From assembly GCF_003344885.1 (NCBI RefSeq), contig NZ_CP031155.1:2074001-2138000 (forward strand): DNA of 64,000 bases, read 5' to 3'. Numbering within the stretch: the first letter of the stretch is position 1; every line of letters starts with the position of its first letter. The notes under the pieces are model-generated. The model saw only the letters and a program-made list of their open reading frames with translations. It was not told the origin of the DNA and did not search any database. Shown here in pieces: positions 7,986 to 17,316 of this stretch. The stretch comes from Altererythrobacter sp. ZODW24 (GTDB lineage Bacteria; Pseudomonadota; Alphaproteobacteria; Sphingomonadales; Sphingomonadaceae). The position numbers and the translations under genes were made by a program.

Positions 7986-8506
7986 CTCAAAAAGCGGATC
8001 ATTGCGGCGCGCTGATCTTCGGGCAATCCGTGGCTAACTTCCTTGGCGATTTCGCCGCGCAAGCGCGCGTGGCTGTCCAATTCCTCAACTTCGACAAATC
8101 CCAGACGCCGATAGAATGGGCCGTTCCACGGCACGTTTCGGAACGTTGTGAGCGTTAGGGCAGAAAAGCCGCTATTATGCGCGTCTATCTGACAGCCGCG
8201 CATTAGCCGGGCGCCAATCCCCTGCTGTTGGAAATCAGGGTGCACCGACAGCTCGGTGATATGCAATTCACGGCCAAAGGGTTCGCTGGCGAGGAAGCCC
8301 GCAATCCGCTCACCCGACGCAGCCACGAGACAGTGCCCCTTTACGATCAGCTTGCGGTGGCGTTCGGGCGGGATCGCCTGCCCGCCTGCAATTCCGGCGA
8401 GATCAGGAATGGTCTCGAACAGCTTACCTGCTGCGAGTTCGATGTCGGGAAGATGTTCGGCATCCTCCAGCTTCGCAAGCCGGATCGACCAGTCGGTCTC
8501 GCTCAT
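7982..8506 (-). CDS. GNAT family N-acetyltransferase
   Basis: This 174-residue protein has an acetyl-CoA-binding core: HITELSVHPDFQQQGIGARL contains the Q-x-x-G-x-G/A loop of motif A. It is followed by FYRRLGFVEVEELD, the usual GNAT motif B region. The ATG at 8506 overlaps the lptG stop (ATGA), so it is likely translated from the lptF-lptG transcript. Upstream sequence in the same frame lies inside lptG and is not part of it. The substrate is unknown. Confidence 0.87.
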   Translation of the reverse strand: MSETDWSIRLAKLEDAEHLPDIELAAGKLFETIPDLAGIAGGQAIPPERHRKLIVKGHCLVAASGERIAGFLASEPFGRELHITELSVHPDFQQQGIGARLMRGCQIDAHNSGFSALTLTTFRNVPWNGPFYRRLGFVEVEELDSHARLRGEIAKEVSHGLPEDQRAAMIRFLS

Positions 8507-9600
8507 TCTTCGGTGCGGATCAGCACGGTTTCGCCGATCAGCGCGAACAACAGAAAAGGCGACCACGCGGCGAGGAAGGGAGGATATCCGCCAAAGCTGC
8601 CCATCGCCAGCGCAGCATTGTCGACGACGAAGTAGGCAAAGCCAAGCGCCATTCCGATGACTGCGCGCAAGAACAACTGGCCCGAACGCGCCAGACCGAA
8701 AGCTGCAACCGCACCCAGCAGGGGCATTAGGAAGGCCGCCAGCGGACCCGATATCTTGTGCCACCATTTAGCCTCAAGCTCGCCTGTGCGGCGGCCGGCA
8801 GCTTCCAGCGCGTCGATTGAGGCGCTGAGTTCACCAAAGGACATGACGTCGGCATCGACGCTGTCGATTGCGATCTGTTCAGGCGTGAGCCCAGCTGCGA
8901 CCACTACGCTTGGCCGTGTTTCTGTGCGGGCAGTCTCGACATTGAAAACCTCGACGCTGTCCATCTGCCAGCCGGGCGAGGCATAGGTTGCGCCTGATGC
9001 GCGCATTTGCTGCGTAATCATGCCGCGTGGATCGCGGCCATACCATGTCACGCCGCCAAGTTTTGTCTCGCGGCCCGATCCAGAGACTGTGGCGGCAGTT
9101 AGAATATCGGGTCCGTCGGTGACATAGACATTGCTGCGGACGCCGGATTCAATCGGGACAGGTCCGTAGTCATTGGCTTTCCAGGCCTTCAGTGTAGCAT
9201 TACCGCGCACCACCACCGTCTCGTTGAACGCGAAGCTGCCCGCTGAAACGAGCGCAGCGACCATTAGCAGCGGCGCAAGCACCTGATGCGCGCTCATTCC
9301 GGCGGCTTTCATGGCGATCACTTCGCTGTTCTGGTTCAGCGTGGCGAGTGAGATGATCGTTGCCAGTAGCACCGAATAGGGCAGGAAACGCGCTACCAGT
9401 TGCGGCACGCGCATCGATACATAACGCCACAGCTCGGCCTCGCCATTGCCTTCAAACGCTAGAATATCGCCGCTGGCACTGAGCAGATCGAGCATTTGCA
9501 GGATCAGCACGAGCATGATCAGGACCGCGAGAATGCGGACCACGAACATTTTGGCGAGATAGAGTGTCAGCGCGCGGCTGGGGAAGAAATCAAGCTGCAC
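8503..9600 (-). CDS. lptG: LPS export ABC transporter permease LptG
   Basis: This 365-residue inner-membrane permease works with LptF, LptB and LptC to extract lipopolysaccharide from the inner membrane. It has the LptF/G layout: two N-terminal helices, a periplasmic beta-jellyroll domain (about 100-270) and four C-terminal helices (LAAFLMPLLGAVAAFGLARS onwards). SEVIAMKAAGMS is the coupling-helix region that contacts the ATPase. It overlaps lptF by 11 bp, which is the standard arrangement. Confidence 0.92.
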   Translation of the reverse strand: MQLDFFPSRALTLYLAKMFVVRILAVLIMLVLILQMLDLLSASGDILAFEGNGEAELWRYVSMRVPQLVARFLPYSVLLATIISLATLNQNSEVIAMKAAGMSAHQVLAPLLMVAALVSAGSFAFNETVVVRGNATLKAWKANDYGPVPIESGVRSNVYVTDGPDILTAATVSGSGRETKLGGVTWYGRDPRGMITQQMRASGATYASPGWQMDSVEVFNVETARTETRPSVVVAAGLTPEQIAIDSVDADVMSFGELSASIDALEAAGRRTGELEAKWWHKISGPLAAFLMPLLGAVAAFGLARSGQLFLRAVIGMALGFAYFVVDNAALAMGSFGGYPPFLAAWSPFLLFALIGETVLIRTEE

Positions 9601-10900
9601 CAGCAGCCTCCAATTCTTCTTCCTCGATTATCTCCGCGCGGCGTTTTTGGCGGCCGAATATCTTCGCGAGGCGGCGGGTGATCTTGGCATAGACCGTTTC
9701 CAGCCCGCCAATTGCCTGTCCGCCTGGCACATAGGCGACGCGCCAATACATCCAGAGGATCAATGTTGCGAAGACAATGAACGGCCCCCACAGGGCCACG
9801 ACCGGATCAACGCGGCCCAGCGTGGCGATGTCCTCTCCGTATTGGTTCACCTTGTGATAGGCGACCACCATCACGATGGAGACAAACACACCCAGCGCCG
9901 ATGTTGATCGCTTGGGCGGAATGGCTAGCGCAACCGCGAGCAACGGCAAAAGCAGCATCATCACAACTTCGACGATACGGTAATTGAAGCTAGCTTGGCT
10001 GGCGTTGCGCTCAGCTTCGCTGACATCATTGCTCCAACCGATATCAATCAGTTCGGGCAGTAGATATTCGCGGTCGTCATCGCCGCGCATGCGGAAATTC
10101 TCGATAGCGGGAAGATCGATCGGCAAGTCGTGCCGACTGAAGCTGAGCACGCGCGGCGTCTGGCTGTCGCCCACATGCACACCGTCATGGCCGCCCATAT
10201 CCTGCACAATCGTGCCATCCATCAGCCGCAGGATGATTGTGTCGCGGTTTTCCTTATTGGCGAGGAAGCGGCCTTCGCTGGCCGAAATCGACAGGACATG
10301 GCCTTCATCGTCGGTAACACGGGCGAAAATCTCGTTGAGCTGGCGCCCGCCATCTTCGCTCGACCCAACGCGCAGAGCGATGCGGTCCTGCAGCTTGGTG
10401 AACTCGCCGACCTGAATCGATGCGCCTAGCGCTCCCGACCGCAGCTCATATTCCATCTCTTCGTAATAGTACCGCGACAGGGGCTGCAAATATCCGACGA
10501 TCAGCAAGTTCAACGCTGCCAGCACGAGCGTGATGATATAGGGCACGCGCAGCAAACGGGCATAGCTGAGACCAACGGCGTTCATCACGTCGAGTTCGCT
10601 AGTGGTTGCCAGTTTGCGGAAGGCCAGCAGGATGCCGAGCATCACGCCCAGCGGAATCGCGAGGCTGGCATATTCAGGCATCAGGTTGGCGAGCATCTTG
10701 AACACGATGCCGATCGGTCCGCCTTCGGTCCCGACAAATTCAAACAGCGTCAGCATCTTGTCGAGCGTAAGCAGCGACGCCGCGATCACGAACACCGCGA
10801 TCATCGGCACCAACACCAGCTTGAAGATGTAACGGTCGATGGCGGGGATGAATTTCAAGCGCTGACCGTTTGTACGAGGTTGGGGAAGTCGGTTCAGCAC
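9590..10900 (-). CDS. lptF: LPS export ABC transporter permease LptF
   Basis: This 436-residue partner of LptG begins with a first transmembrane helix after IDRYIFKLVLVPM. The cytoplasmic coupling motif is SELDVMNAVGLSYARL. A large periplasmic domain (about 130-290) carries REYLLPELIDIG near its end, and three or four C-terminal helices follow. The open frame uses GTG at 10900. A TTG at 10858, closer to the first helix, would match the usual LptF N-terminus better, so the start is uncertain. The C-terminal tail is unusually charged (RRAEIIEEEELEAAG). Confidence 0.92.
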   Translation of the reverse strand: MLNRLPQPRTNGQRLKFIPAIDRYIFKLVLVPMIAVFVIAASLLTLDKMLTLFEFVGTEGGPIGIVFKMLANLMPEYASLAIPLGVMLGILLAFRKLATTSELDVMNAVGLSYARLLRVPYIITLVLAALNLLIVGYLQPLSRYYYEEMEYELRSGALGASIQVGEFTKLQDRIALRVGSSEDGGRQLNEIFARVTDDEGHVLSISASEGRFLANKENRDTIILRLMDGTIVQDMGGHDGVHVGDSQTPRVLSFSRHDLPIDLPAIENFRMRGDDDREYLLPELIDIGWSNDVSEAERNASQASFNYRIVEVVMMLLLPLLAVALAIPPKRSTSALGVFVSIVMVVAYHKVNQYGEDIATLGRVDPVVALWGPFIVFATLILWMYWRVAYVPGGQAIGGLETVYAKITRRLAKIFGRQKRRAEIIEEEELEAAGAA

Positions 10901-10950
10901 CGTCTATAGCGGCACTTTACCGCCAGGTCATGCCCTTACAGGGCGTGCGG

Positions 10951-11334
10951 TCAGGCCTTTTCCAGCGTGCACTGCAGCGGATGTTGGTTCTGCTTGGCGA
11001 AATCCATCACCTGATTCACCTTGGTCTCGGCGATTTCGTAAGGGAAGATGCCGCAGACGCCGACGCCCTTCTGATGGACGTGGAGCATTACGCGGGTCGC
11101 GGATTCCAGATCCATGCTGAAAAAGTTCTTGAGCACCATCACGACGAATTCCATCGGCGTGTAATCGTCGTTCAGGATCAGCACTTTGAACTGGCTGGGC
11201 TTCTTGGGCTTAGCCTTGGTCTTGGTGGCAATACCGACCTGTTCGTCGCCATCTCCATCGCCGGCTTGGTCTTCACCAGCGGAGAGGGGGGCAAACGTCA
11301 AAACGGTCTCGAGAGTGGGGTTATAGCGATTCAT
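10951..11334 (-). CDS. clpS: ATP-dependent Clp protease adaptor ClpS
   Basis: This 127-residue adaptor delivers N-degron substrates to ClpA-ClpP. The N-terminal 45 residues are flexible and Lys/Asp-rich. The core has [17 protein letters not shown], the substrate-binding pocket containing the signature N-D-D-Y-T-P-M. It also has [24 protein letters not shown], which is the ClpA-contacting part. The length fits the longer alphaproteobacterial ClpS1 type. It stands alone, upstream of lptF on the same strand. Confidence 0.95.
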   Translation of the reverse strand: MNRYNPTLETVLTFAPLSAGEDQAGDGDGDEQVGIATKTKAKPKKPSQFKVLILNDDYTPMEFVVMVLKNFFSMDLESATRVMLHVHQKGVGVCGIFPYEIAETKVNQVMDFAKQNQHPLQCTLEKA

Positions 11335-11423
11335 TATGTCCAGAATATCGTAAGCTTCATACCGTTCGCAAGCCGTGGGCGTAAATTCTGTTCCCGTGAA
11401 GCGGCGAAACGATAAAAAACAAA

Positions 11424-11457
11424 GAAAAGGGCCGGGCAGCTTGTCGCTACCCGGCCC
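11424..11457 (-). terminator. Intrinsic terminator of the phasin gene
   Basis: On the minus strand GGGCCGGG (11457-11450) pairs with CCCGGCCC (11436-11429), with a partly paired inner loop, followed by TTTTCTTT. It lies about 65 bases after the phasin stop. Confidence 0.75.
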
Positions 11458-11521
11458 GCAATTTCTTCAGGTGCCGGTGGTCTGGGAGAGAGGTGCCGGC
11501 GCCCGCAGTGTTCAGTAGAGC

Positions 11522-12367
11522 TTAGGCAGCCTTACGAACCTTTTCCATTGCAACGCTGGCACGGCTCGAAATCGGCGCAAACGCTTCGTTTGCGAGCTTG
11601 ACCATGGCTTCGGTGTTCTTCGAAGTCTGAGCGATCATCATGTCGAAGTTGCGACGTGCAAGCTTCGTCTGAAGCTGCATGAATTCGGTTGGCGACTTAA
11701 CGGCGGCAACTTCCTTGACGTCGGTTGTCATGGTCGAAACGGCAGTCTTCACGTCAGCGACATAGGCCTTGCCCATGTCCTGAACGCCGGCGGCCAAAAC
11801 CTTGCCGGATTCGACAACTGCTTCGACGTTGCCCTTGGTGAATTCACCCATATCAGCAGCAACTTCGGTGCCCTTGGCGTAAACGTTCTTGGCCTGAGTT
11901 TGAACCTTGGTCTGAACGTCCGAAAGAGTTTCGGTCATCTGCGCGGTGTAATCGGCAGTCTTGTTCTTTGCTTTGGTCATGATGGTTTCCTTAGTGTTGG
12001 AAATTTTCGTTTTCGCAGCAGCTGCGGTCTTGCGCGCCTTTGCGGTAGTTTTCGTGGCGGCCTTCTTGGCAGCAGGCTTGCGCTTAGCAGCAGCCTTCTT
12101 TGCCGGAGTGGCTTTCTTCGCAGCAATCTTCTTGGCTGCGGTCTTCTTCGCGGCAGGCTTGCGCTTGGCCGGGGCTTTCTTCTTCTTGGCAGCGGCCTTC
12201 TTGACGGCTGCAACCTTCACAGGAGCGGCTTCGTCCTTGGCAACAGCCTTTTCGACTGCCTTGGGGCTAACTGTTTGGCTGGCGGCTGCAACAGCTACTT
12301 CAGCGGATTTTTCTGCGCGGACCTGAGCGGTCACGGCGTCGATCTTGTTTGTCGGCGTAGTAGCCAT
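11522..12367 (-). CDS. Phasin with a histone-like Ala/Lys-rich N-terminal arm (PhaF-like)
   Basis: This 281-residue protein coats polyhydroxyalkanoate granules. Residues about 45-125 consist of AAKK/PAKK-type repeats resembling histone H1 or PhaF tails, which can bind DNA. Residues about 130-281 form an amphipathic helical phasin domain (TADYTAQMTETLSDVQ; later PTEFMQLQTKLARRNFD). In Pseudomonas PhaF such an arm tethers granules to the chromosome; here the order is reversed, with the basic arm at the N-terminus. An internal ATG at the start of the phasin domain (MTKAKNK) could give a short form. It lies downstream of phaC behind its own repeat-rich promoter region. Confidence 0.9.
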   Translation of the reverse strand: MATTPTNKIDAVTAQVRAEKSAEVAVAAASQTVSPKAVEKAVAKDEAAPVKVAAVKKAAAKKKKAPAKRKPAAKKTAAKKIAAKKATPAKKAAAKRKPAAKKAATKTTAKARKTAAAAKTKISNTKETIMTKAKNKTADYTAQMTETLSDVQTKVQTQAKNVYAKGTEVAADMGEFTKGNVEAVVESGKVLAAGVQDMGKAYVADVKTAVSTMTTDVKEVAAVKSPTEFMQLQTKLARRNFDMMIAQTSKNTEAMVKLANEAFAPISSRASVAMEKVRKAA

Positions 12368-12412
12368 TGTAAATACCTCGGTGCTTCGCTTAGAGCGGAA
12401 TGCTCGGTTATG

Positions 12413-12469
12413 TTGCAGTGCAATATATACGCTGCAATTGCGAAGTCAAGGTATTTTTGTGCAGTGCAA
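12413..12469. promoter_or_regulatory. Candidate PhaR-type operator before the phasin gene
   Basis: The decamer TGCAGTGCAA occurs twice in the same orientation (12414-12423 and 12460-12469), the first inside the palindrome TTGCAGTGCAA (12413-12423). A related TGCAATTGCG lies between them. TGC-rich repeats of this kind before phasin genes are bound by the PHA-sensing repressor PhaR in other alphaproteobacteria. That PhaR acts here is inference; no phaR gene is in the window. Confidence 0.55.
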
Positions 12470-12491
12470 CATAAAGTCACAAGTGTTTGTT

Positions 12492-14357
12492 TTATCGAGT
12501 TTTTACATAGCGTCCGGGCGCATCTTCAATCACTTTATCACCCTTTCCGCCAGGCTTTCTCTTGCCAGTCGCCGCGATTTGCTTGTCGCCATGCCCCTTC
12601 AGCCAATCCATCCAATGCGGCCACCAGCTACCCGGCGTCTCGCTGGCGCCGTCGACGAATTCGCTTAGGGAGGCGCAATCGGCGTCATTGGTCCAATATT
12701 GGTATTTTCGGGATGAGGGCGGATTGACCACGCCGGCAATATGACCCGATCCAGCAAGTACGAACTCCATCGGCCCAGCGAAGTGTTCGGTCATCTTATA
12801 GACGCTCTTGGCCGGGGCGATGTGATCTTCCTTGCCCGCCTGAATGTAGGAAGGCGTTTTGACGCGAGTGAGATCAATAGGCGTGCCGCCTGCGCTCAGT
12901 GCATCAGGGGTGACGAGCTTGTTGTCGCGGTAGAGGTCGCGCAAATAGTCGCTGTGCCACTTGCCGGGCAGATTGGTGACGTCGCCGTTCCAATGTAACA
13001 TGTCGAAGGCTGGATAGTCCTCACCCAGCATGTAATTGTTGACCACATAGTTCCAGATCAGATCTTTGCTGCGCAGCAGGTTGAAGGTCAGTGCCAGGTA
13101 GCGGCCATCAAGATAGCCGTCTGTGGTCAGGCCTTCGATGGCCTTGATCTGTTTGTCATCGATGAAATTATTGAGCTCGCCAGCGCGGCTGAAGTCCACT
13201 TGCGCGGTAAAGAATGTTGCGCTCTTGACCTTATCGGCCTCGCCGCGCCGTTCCAGAACCGCCAGCGTTGCAGCCAAGGTCGTGCCCGCCACGCAGTAGC
13301 CGATGGTATGAACCGACGGGACTTTCAGCCGCGAACGGATATGATCAACCGCGTCGATTTGCGCAGCGATGTAATCGTCCCACACCACGTCCTTCATCGC
13401 GCTGTCGGCTGACTTCCAACTGGCGACGAATACCGTCACGCCCTGTTCGGCAACCCAGCGCACGAAGCTCTTCTTCTCGTTCAGATCGAGAATATAGAAA
13501 CGGTTGAGCCACGGCGGGAAGATCACCAACGGTGTTTCCGTAACCTTGGGCGTCGAAGGGCTATATTGGATCAGTTGGTAGAGCGGTGTTTCGTGCACGA
13601 CTTTACCCGGCGTCGTGGCCACGTTTTCGCCCAGAGTGAATGCTTCGGGATCGGTGTGCGTGAGCTGACCTTTTTTAAGGTCGGCAAGCAGATGTTCCAT
13701 CCCCTTGACCAAATTCTGACCCTTGGTCTCGACGGTTCGGTCCAGCACGACAGGGTTGGCGAGCGGAATGTTGGAAGGGCTCATCGCCTCAACCATAGTG
13801 CGCGTGGCGAAGCGGAGCTGTTCGCGTTTGCCTTTGTCGAGGCCTTCGACCTCATCAACCATCGCCTCAATTCGCTCGGCCAGCATGAGATAGGTCTGGT
13901 GGATCAGCGCAAAAGCCGGATGCGAACGCCACTTGGGATCAGCGAAGCGGCGGTCCTTGCGCGGTAAGTCAGGCTCTCCGTCCTTTGGCGCGGTGCCTAT
14001 ATTGGGCCCCATATTGTATTGCGCCATCACCCCCTGCCATAGGGCAACGCTTTCATCCCACAGCGCTTTTTGCTTGGCCGGGTCAGCCAGCGGCATTGCG
14101 GCGTACCATTGTTTGGCAAAACCCATCCACTGGGCGGGATCAATCATCTGGGCGAGCGGCGATGTGCTGGCGGATTGTTCAGACTGGATACCTGCCCATA
14201 ATGCCTTGAGCTGATCAGCAGCCTTCTGCCATTGTTCGGCATCGCCGGTTGGCATTTTGGCCTCTCCGCCGGGCAGCAGCGCGCCGAAAATCGTCTGCAT
14301 GGCCTCAGTCTGCTTGCGGACCAATTCGTTCATATCGCCCAATGGATCATCGCTCAT
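12492..14357 (-). CDS. phaC: Class I poly(3-hydroxyalkanoate) synthase
   Basis: This enzyme of about 621 residues polymerises hydroxyacyl-CoA into storage polyester. The alpha/beta hydrolase core holds the lipase-like box GYCVAG with the catalytic Cys. Catalytic Asp and His lie downstream in YIQAGKEDHIAP and GSGHIAG. The N-terminal domain (LPRKDRRFADPKWRSHPAF) is typical of PhaC. ATG 14357 (MSDDPLGD) is preferred to a TTG 15 bases upstream. It is followed on the same strand by the phasin gene and is divergent from the aminotransferase. Confidence 0.95.
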   Translation of the reverse strand: MSDDPLGDMNELVRKQTEAMQTIFGALLPGGEAKMPTGDAEQWQKAADQLKALWAGIQSEQSASTSPLAQMIDPAQWMGFAKQWYAAMPLADPAKQKALWDESVALWQGVMAQYNMGPNIGTAPKDGEPDLPRKDRRFADPKWRSHPAFALIHQTYLMLAERIEAMVDEVEGLDKGKREQLRFATRTMVEAMSPSNIPLANPVVLDRTVETKGQNLVKGMEHLLADLKKGQLTHTDPEAFTLGENVATTPGKVVHETPLYQLIQYSPSTPKVTETPLVIFPPWLNRFYILDLNEKKSFVRWVAEQGVTVFVASWKSADSAMKDVVWDDYIAAQIDAVDHIRSRLKVPSVHTIGYCVAGTTLAATLAVLERRGEADKVKSATFFTAQVDFSRAGELNNFIDDKQIKAIEGLTTDGYLDGRYLALTFNLLRSKDLIWNYVVNNYMLGEDYPAFDMLHWNGDVTNLPGKWHSDYLRDLYRDNKLVTPDALSAGGTPIDLTRVKTPSYIQAGKEDHIAPAKSVYKMTEHFAGPMEFVLAGSGHIAGVVNPPSSRKYQYWTNDADCASLSEFVDGASETPGSWWPHWMDWLKGHGDKQIAATGKRKPGGKGDKVIEDAPGRYVKTR

Positions 14358-14501
14358 GAAATCACTGTCCAAACTCGAGACTGGCGGAATCGCCTGCGTT
14401 TAGAGATAGAGCGGAGCGACAATGATTGCACCCATCCATTTTGTGCGTCAAAGACAGGGCACCGCGCAACAATCCTGCGCACCCACAATGGTTCGAGGAC
14501 G

Positions 14502-15701
14502 ATGGATACCGACTTTTACCGCATGAAGCGCTTGCCGCCGTATGTGATCGCCGAAGTAAACGGGCTGCGCCACGCGGCACGGCAGGAGGGGCGCGATGTC
14601 ATCGACCTTGGTATGGGCAATCCGGATCTGCCGCCGCCCGACCATGTGATCGAGAAATTATGCGAAGTCGCGCGCAAGCCGAACGCGCACGGATATTCCC
14701 AGTCAAAGGGCATTCCGGGTCTGCGCAAGGCTCAGGCGAACTATTATGGCCGCCGTTTCGGCGTTGATCTCGACCCAGAGAGCGAAGTCGTCGTCACCAT
14801 GGGATCCAAGGAAGGGCTCGCTAGCCTCGCCACAGCGATCACCGCGCCAGGCGACGTCGTGCTGGCCCCGAACCCTAGTTATCCGATCCACACCTTCGGC
14901 TTTATCATCGCCGGGGCGACCATTCGCGCTGTTCCTACAACGCCAGACGAGCATTATTTTGAGGCGCTGGACAAGGCGATGGCCTTTACTGTGCCTCGCC
15001 CCAGCATTTTGGTGCTCAACTATCCGTCAAACCCGACTGCCGAGGTGGTCGATCTGGCGTTTTATGAGCGCGTTGTTGCGTGGGCCAAGGCGAATAAGGT
15101 CTGGTTGATCTCTGATCTCGCTTACTCAGAGCTCTATTATGACGGCAATCCGACGCCTTCGCTGTTGCAAGTAAAGGGCGCCAAGGATGTCGCCGTAGAA
15201 TTCACTTCGCTGTCCAAGACATTCTCCATGGCTGGGTGGCGCATGGGCTTTGCGGTCGGGAACAAAGATCTGATTGCAGCGATGACGCGCGTGAAGTCCT
15301 ACCTCGACTATGGGGCATTCACACCAATTCAAGCCGCGGCATGTGCTGCGCTCAATGGCCCGCAGGACATTGTCGATAAGAACCGCGAGCTGTATCATAA
15401 ACGCCGCGATATTCTGGTCGAGAGCTTTGGCCGCGCCGGATGGGACATACCGCCGCCAGCGGCATCTATGTTCGCTTGGGCGCCGTTGCCAAAGGGGCTA
15501 GAGCATATGGGCAGCCTCGAATTCTCGAAGCAATTGCTTGAAAAGGCAGAAGTAGCGGTTGCCCCGGGTGTAGGTTACGGAGAAGAGGGCGAAGGTTTTG
15601 TTCGTATCGCACTAGTCGAAAACGAACAACGACTGCGCCAAGCTGCACGTAATGTGAAACGTTTCCTTGCAGATGCCGGCGTCGCTACTGGTGTTGATTA
15701 G
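14502..15701 (+). CDS. Class I/II PLP-dependent aminotransferase (alanine/LL-diaminopimelate type)
   Basis: This 399-residue fold-type I enzyme starts at ATG 14502 (MDTDFYRMKRLPPYV). NPDLPPPDHVIEKL is the substrate-side N-terminal motif and VLNYPSNPTAE holds the cofactor-contacting Asn. SLSKTFSMAGWRMGF contains the Schiff-base Lys and the following Arg. Closest known groups by motif are AlaC-type alanine transaminases and LL-diaminopimelate aminotransferases; the two cannot be separated by eye. A reading frame upstream to 14232 overlaps phaC on the other strand and is not used. Confidence 0.88.
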   Translation: MDTDFYRMKRLPPYVIAEVNGLRHAARQEGRDVIDLGMGNPDLPPPDHVIEKLCEVARKPNAHGYSQSKGIPGLRKAQANYYGRRFGVDLDPESEVVVTMGSKEGLASLATAITAPGDVVLAPNPSYPIHTFGFIIAGATIRAVPTTPDEHYFEALDKAMAFTVPRPSILVLNYPSNPTAEVVDLAFYERVVAWAKANKVWLISDLAYSELYYDGNPTPSLLQVKGAKDVAVEFTSLSKTFSMAGWRMGFAVGNKDLIAAMTRVKSYLDYGAFTPIQAAACAALNGPQDIVDKNRELYHKRRDILVESFGRAGWDIPPPAASMFAWAPLPKGLEHMGSLEFSKQLLEKAEVAVAPGVGYGEEGEGFVRIALVENEQRLRQAARNVKRFLADAGVATGVD

Positions 15702-15764
15702 GTGGAACATTGAAATTGAAGCATAAGTTTGCTTAGTAAAGGCGCATGTCTTAGTTAACGAATT

Positions 15765-16373
15765 GTGAGCCGATCAGGGGATTCTGAAGGTCACGCCGCG
15801 TCCGGCGAGGGACCAACGCTGACCGATAAACAGCGTCAGGTGATGCAGCGGATCGACCGCCGCATGCCAATCAAGGTGATTGCCGGTGAAATGGGTGTGT
15901 CCGAAACCCGCATCAACCAACATATCAGAGCGCTCAAGGATATTTATTCAGCAGACAGTTTGAACGGGCTGGTGGAGGCGTATCGCGCCGCTAACGGCGC
16001 AAAAAACGCCGATCCTTCGGTCGGTACCAGCGCAAATCGGCCCTACAGTTTTCCTCAATACACGAAAAGTCAGGTGCCGCAGTTTGATCCGGTCAGCGAG
16101 AAAGATGGCCGGGTCGCAACCTTTGAGTACCTGCCTGCCGATAGCGACGAGGCGCAAACCTCGGCCGACCGGCGGGCAGGGAAAGAACCACAGGTTGTCC
16201 CAAGGGCGCTCGACGGTCAGAATGCCGTTCTGTACCGCCTGGCTATCATGATCGGTCTGGCCTTTGGCATCATTGCTGCTGGCATTCTGGTTCTGACTGC
16301 AGCGCTCGGTGTGAGCGAGGTACTAGACGGTAAGGCCGAAATCCCTTTGGAAGCTATTGCTCCTGCCGAATGA
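15765..16373 (+). CDS. LuxR-type helix-turn-helix protein with C-terminal membrane anchor
   Basis: This 202-residue protein starts with GTG. Residues about 18-70 form a LuxR/GerE-like helix-turn-helix (LTDKQRQVMQRIDRRMPIK, then GVSETRINQHIRALKD). A 100-residue polar linker follows. Residues about 160-190 are a strongly hydrophobic helix (MIGLAFGIIAAGILVLTAAL). It would therefore be a membrane-tethered transcription regulator with no visible sensor domain. The three genes that follow (two hypotheticals, one winged-helix protein) run in the same direction. Targets are unknown. Confidence 0.72.
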   Translation: MSRSGDSEGHAASGEGPTLTDKQRQVMQRIDRRMPIKVIAGEMGVSETRINQHIRALKDIYSADSLNGLVEAYRAANGAKNADPSVGTSANRPYSFPQYTKSQVPQFDPVSEKDGRVATFEYLPADSDEAQTSADRRAGKEPQVVPRALDGQNAVLYRLAIMIGLAFGIIAAGILVLTAALGVSEVLDGKAEIPLEAIAPAE

Positions 16374-16408
16374 GCTCGGCGGTGAGGCCATCTTGAAAGC
16401 CAAACACT

Positions 16409-16747
16409 ATGTCGAACCAGATCCGCATTGACGCGCTCAATATCCGTAAGCTCGTGCGTGAAGCAGAGGCGCTGTCCGATGAAGCGATGATCGCATGCGC
16501 AAGGTTAAAGCAGGCGATGCTGGTAGCGCGCCAGAACCCGGAAATTCCCGTTGACACTGGCCAGCGTGCTATATTGCGGCTTTCCGAAGCAGAACGTCAG
16601 GCAGTCGCGATGTCGACCAACCTTCTGCGCGTGCATGATGCGCTCAGTCAGGTTGCCAGAGAACGTGCCGGACCAGACACAGATCTGCCGACTGACATGA
16701 ATCCTTCCGGTATTGGCATGGACATCCCAGTCTCGGAAGCTGCTTAG
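16409..16747 (+). CDS. Hypothetical small protein
   Basis: This 112-residue soluble, mostly helical protein (IDALNIRKLVREAEALSDEAM) has no motif I recognise. It starts at ATG 16409, 35 bases after the LuxR-type gene, and ends 16 bases before the next start, so it is probably an operon member. Confidence 0.6.
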   Translation: MSNQIRIDALNIRKLVREAEALSDEAMIACARLKQAMLVARQNPEIPVDTGQRAILRLSEAERQAVAMSTNLLRVHDALSQVARERAGPDTDLPTDMNPSGIGMDIPVSEAA

Positions 16748-16763
16748 GCGGAACGGGCGACCG

Positions 16764-17252
16764 ATGCTTCAGACAATCTTCGAACACCGCGTTGAAGCGC
16801 AGGCCATATTTATGGTTCTGCTCGTGCTTTGTGCGCTTTGGCGCGGGTCGGGGCCTGAACGCGCGGTCGCCCTTACGATGGCCGGAATGAAGGTAGCTGC
16901 CGAGGCTTACCTCGCGATCACGGAAGCAAAGATCTCGCTGCTTGATATGGATGTAGCAATGGCAACCATAGACTTGGTAGTGTGCGTTGTTCTGGTGTTT
17001 GTCGGTCTGCAGGCGAACCGCATGTATACGCTTTGGATCGCTGCATTTCAGATCATCGCACTCAATGCCCATATCGTTCGGGAAATCGCGACGGGTATCA
17101 GCCCGCTGGCCTATGCGATCATGTATATTGCACCATCATATTTCCAGCTGTTCATATTGGCCGGCGGCATCTGGTGTCATGCAAGGCGCGAGCGGCTGTT
17201 TGGTCCTTACCGATCTTGGCGCCGTCCCCCGGCTGGGGCTAGTTTGGCCTGA
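16764..17252 (+). CDS. Hypothetical membrane protein
   Basis: This 162-residue protein has about four hydrophobic segments (IFMVLLVLCALW; MATIDLVVCVVLVFVGL; WIAAFQIIALNAHI; IMYIAPSYFQLFILAGGIW). The ATG at 16764 (MLQTIFEHR) is chosen over an earlier ATG at 16713 that lies inside the preceding gene. No family is recognised. It sits between two regulator-like genes in the same direction. Confidence 0.6.
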   Translation: MLQTIFEHRVEAQAIFMVLLVLCALWRGSGPERAVALTMAGMKVAAEAYLAITEAKISLLDMDVAMATIDLVVCVVLVFVGLQANRMYTLWIAAFQIIALNAHIVREIATGISPLAYAIMYIAPSYFQLFILAGGIWCHARRERLFGPYRSWRRPPAGASLA

Positions 17253-17316
17253 CAGCCTCAGCGGGCGTTCCGAGGTGTAAACTTATGGTGCGGCCCGCAG
17301 TAATTGCGAGAGCTAC

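Noticed and set aside
11900-12727. Plus-strand frames opposite the phasin
   Set aside because: They are the complement of the Ala/Lys repeats (Leu/Phe/Ala-rich), not genes.
14232-14501. N-terminal extension of the aminotransferase
   Set aside because: It overlaps the 5' end of phaC on the opposite strand and the conserved enzyme begins at MDTDFYRM.
15705-15734. GGAAC upstream of the LuxR-type gene as an EcfG promoter
   Set aside because: No CGTT-like box at 16 or 17 bases downstream.
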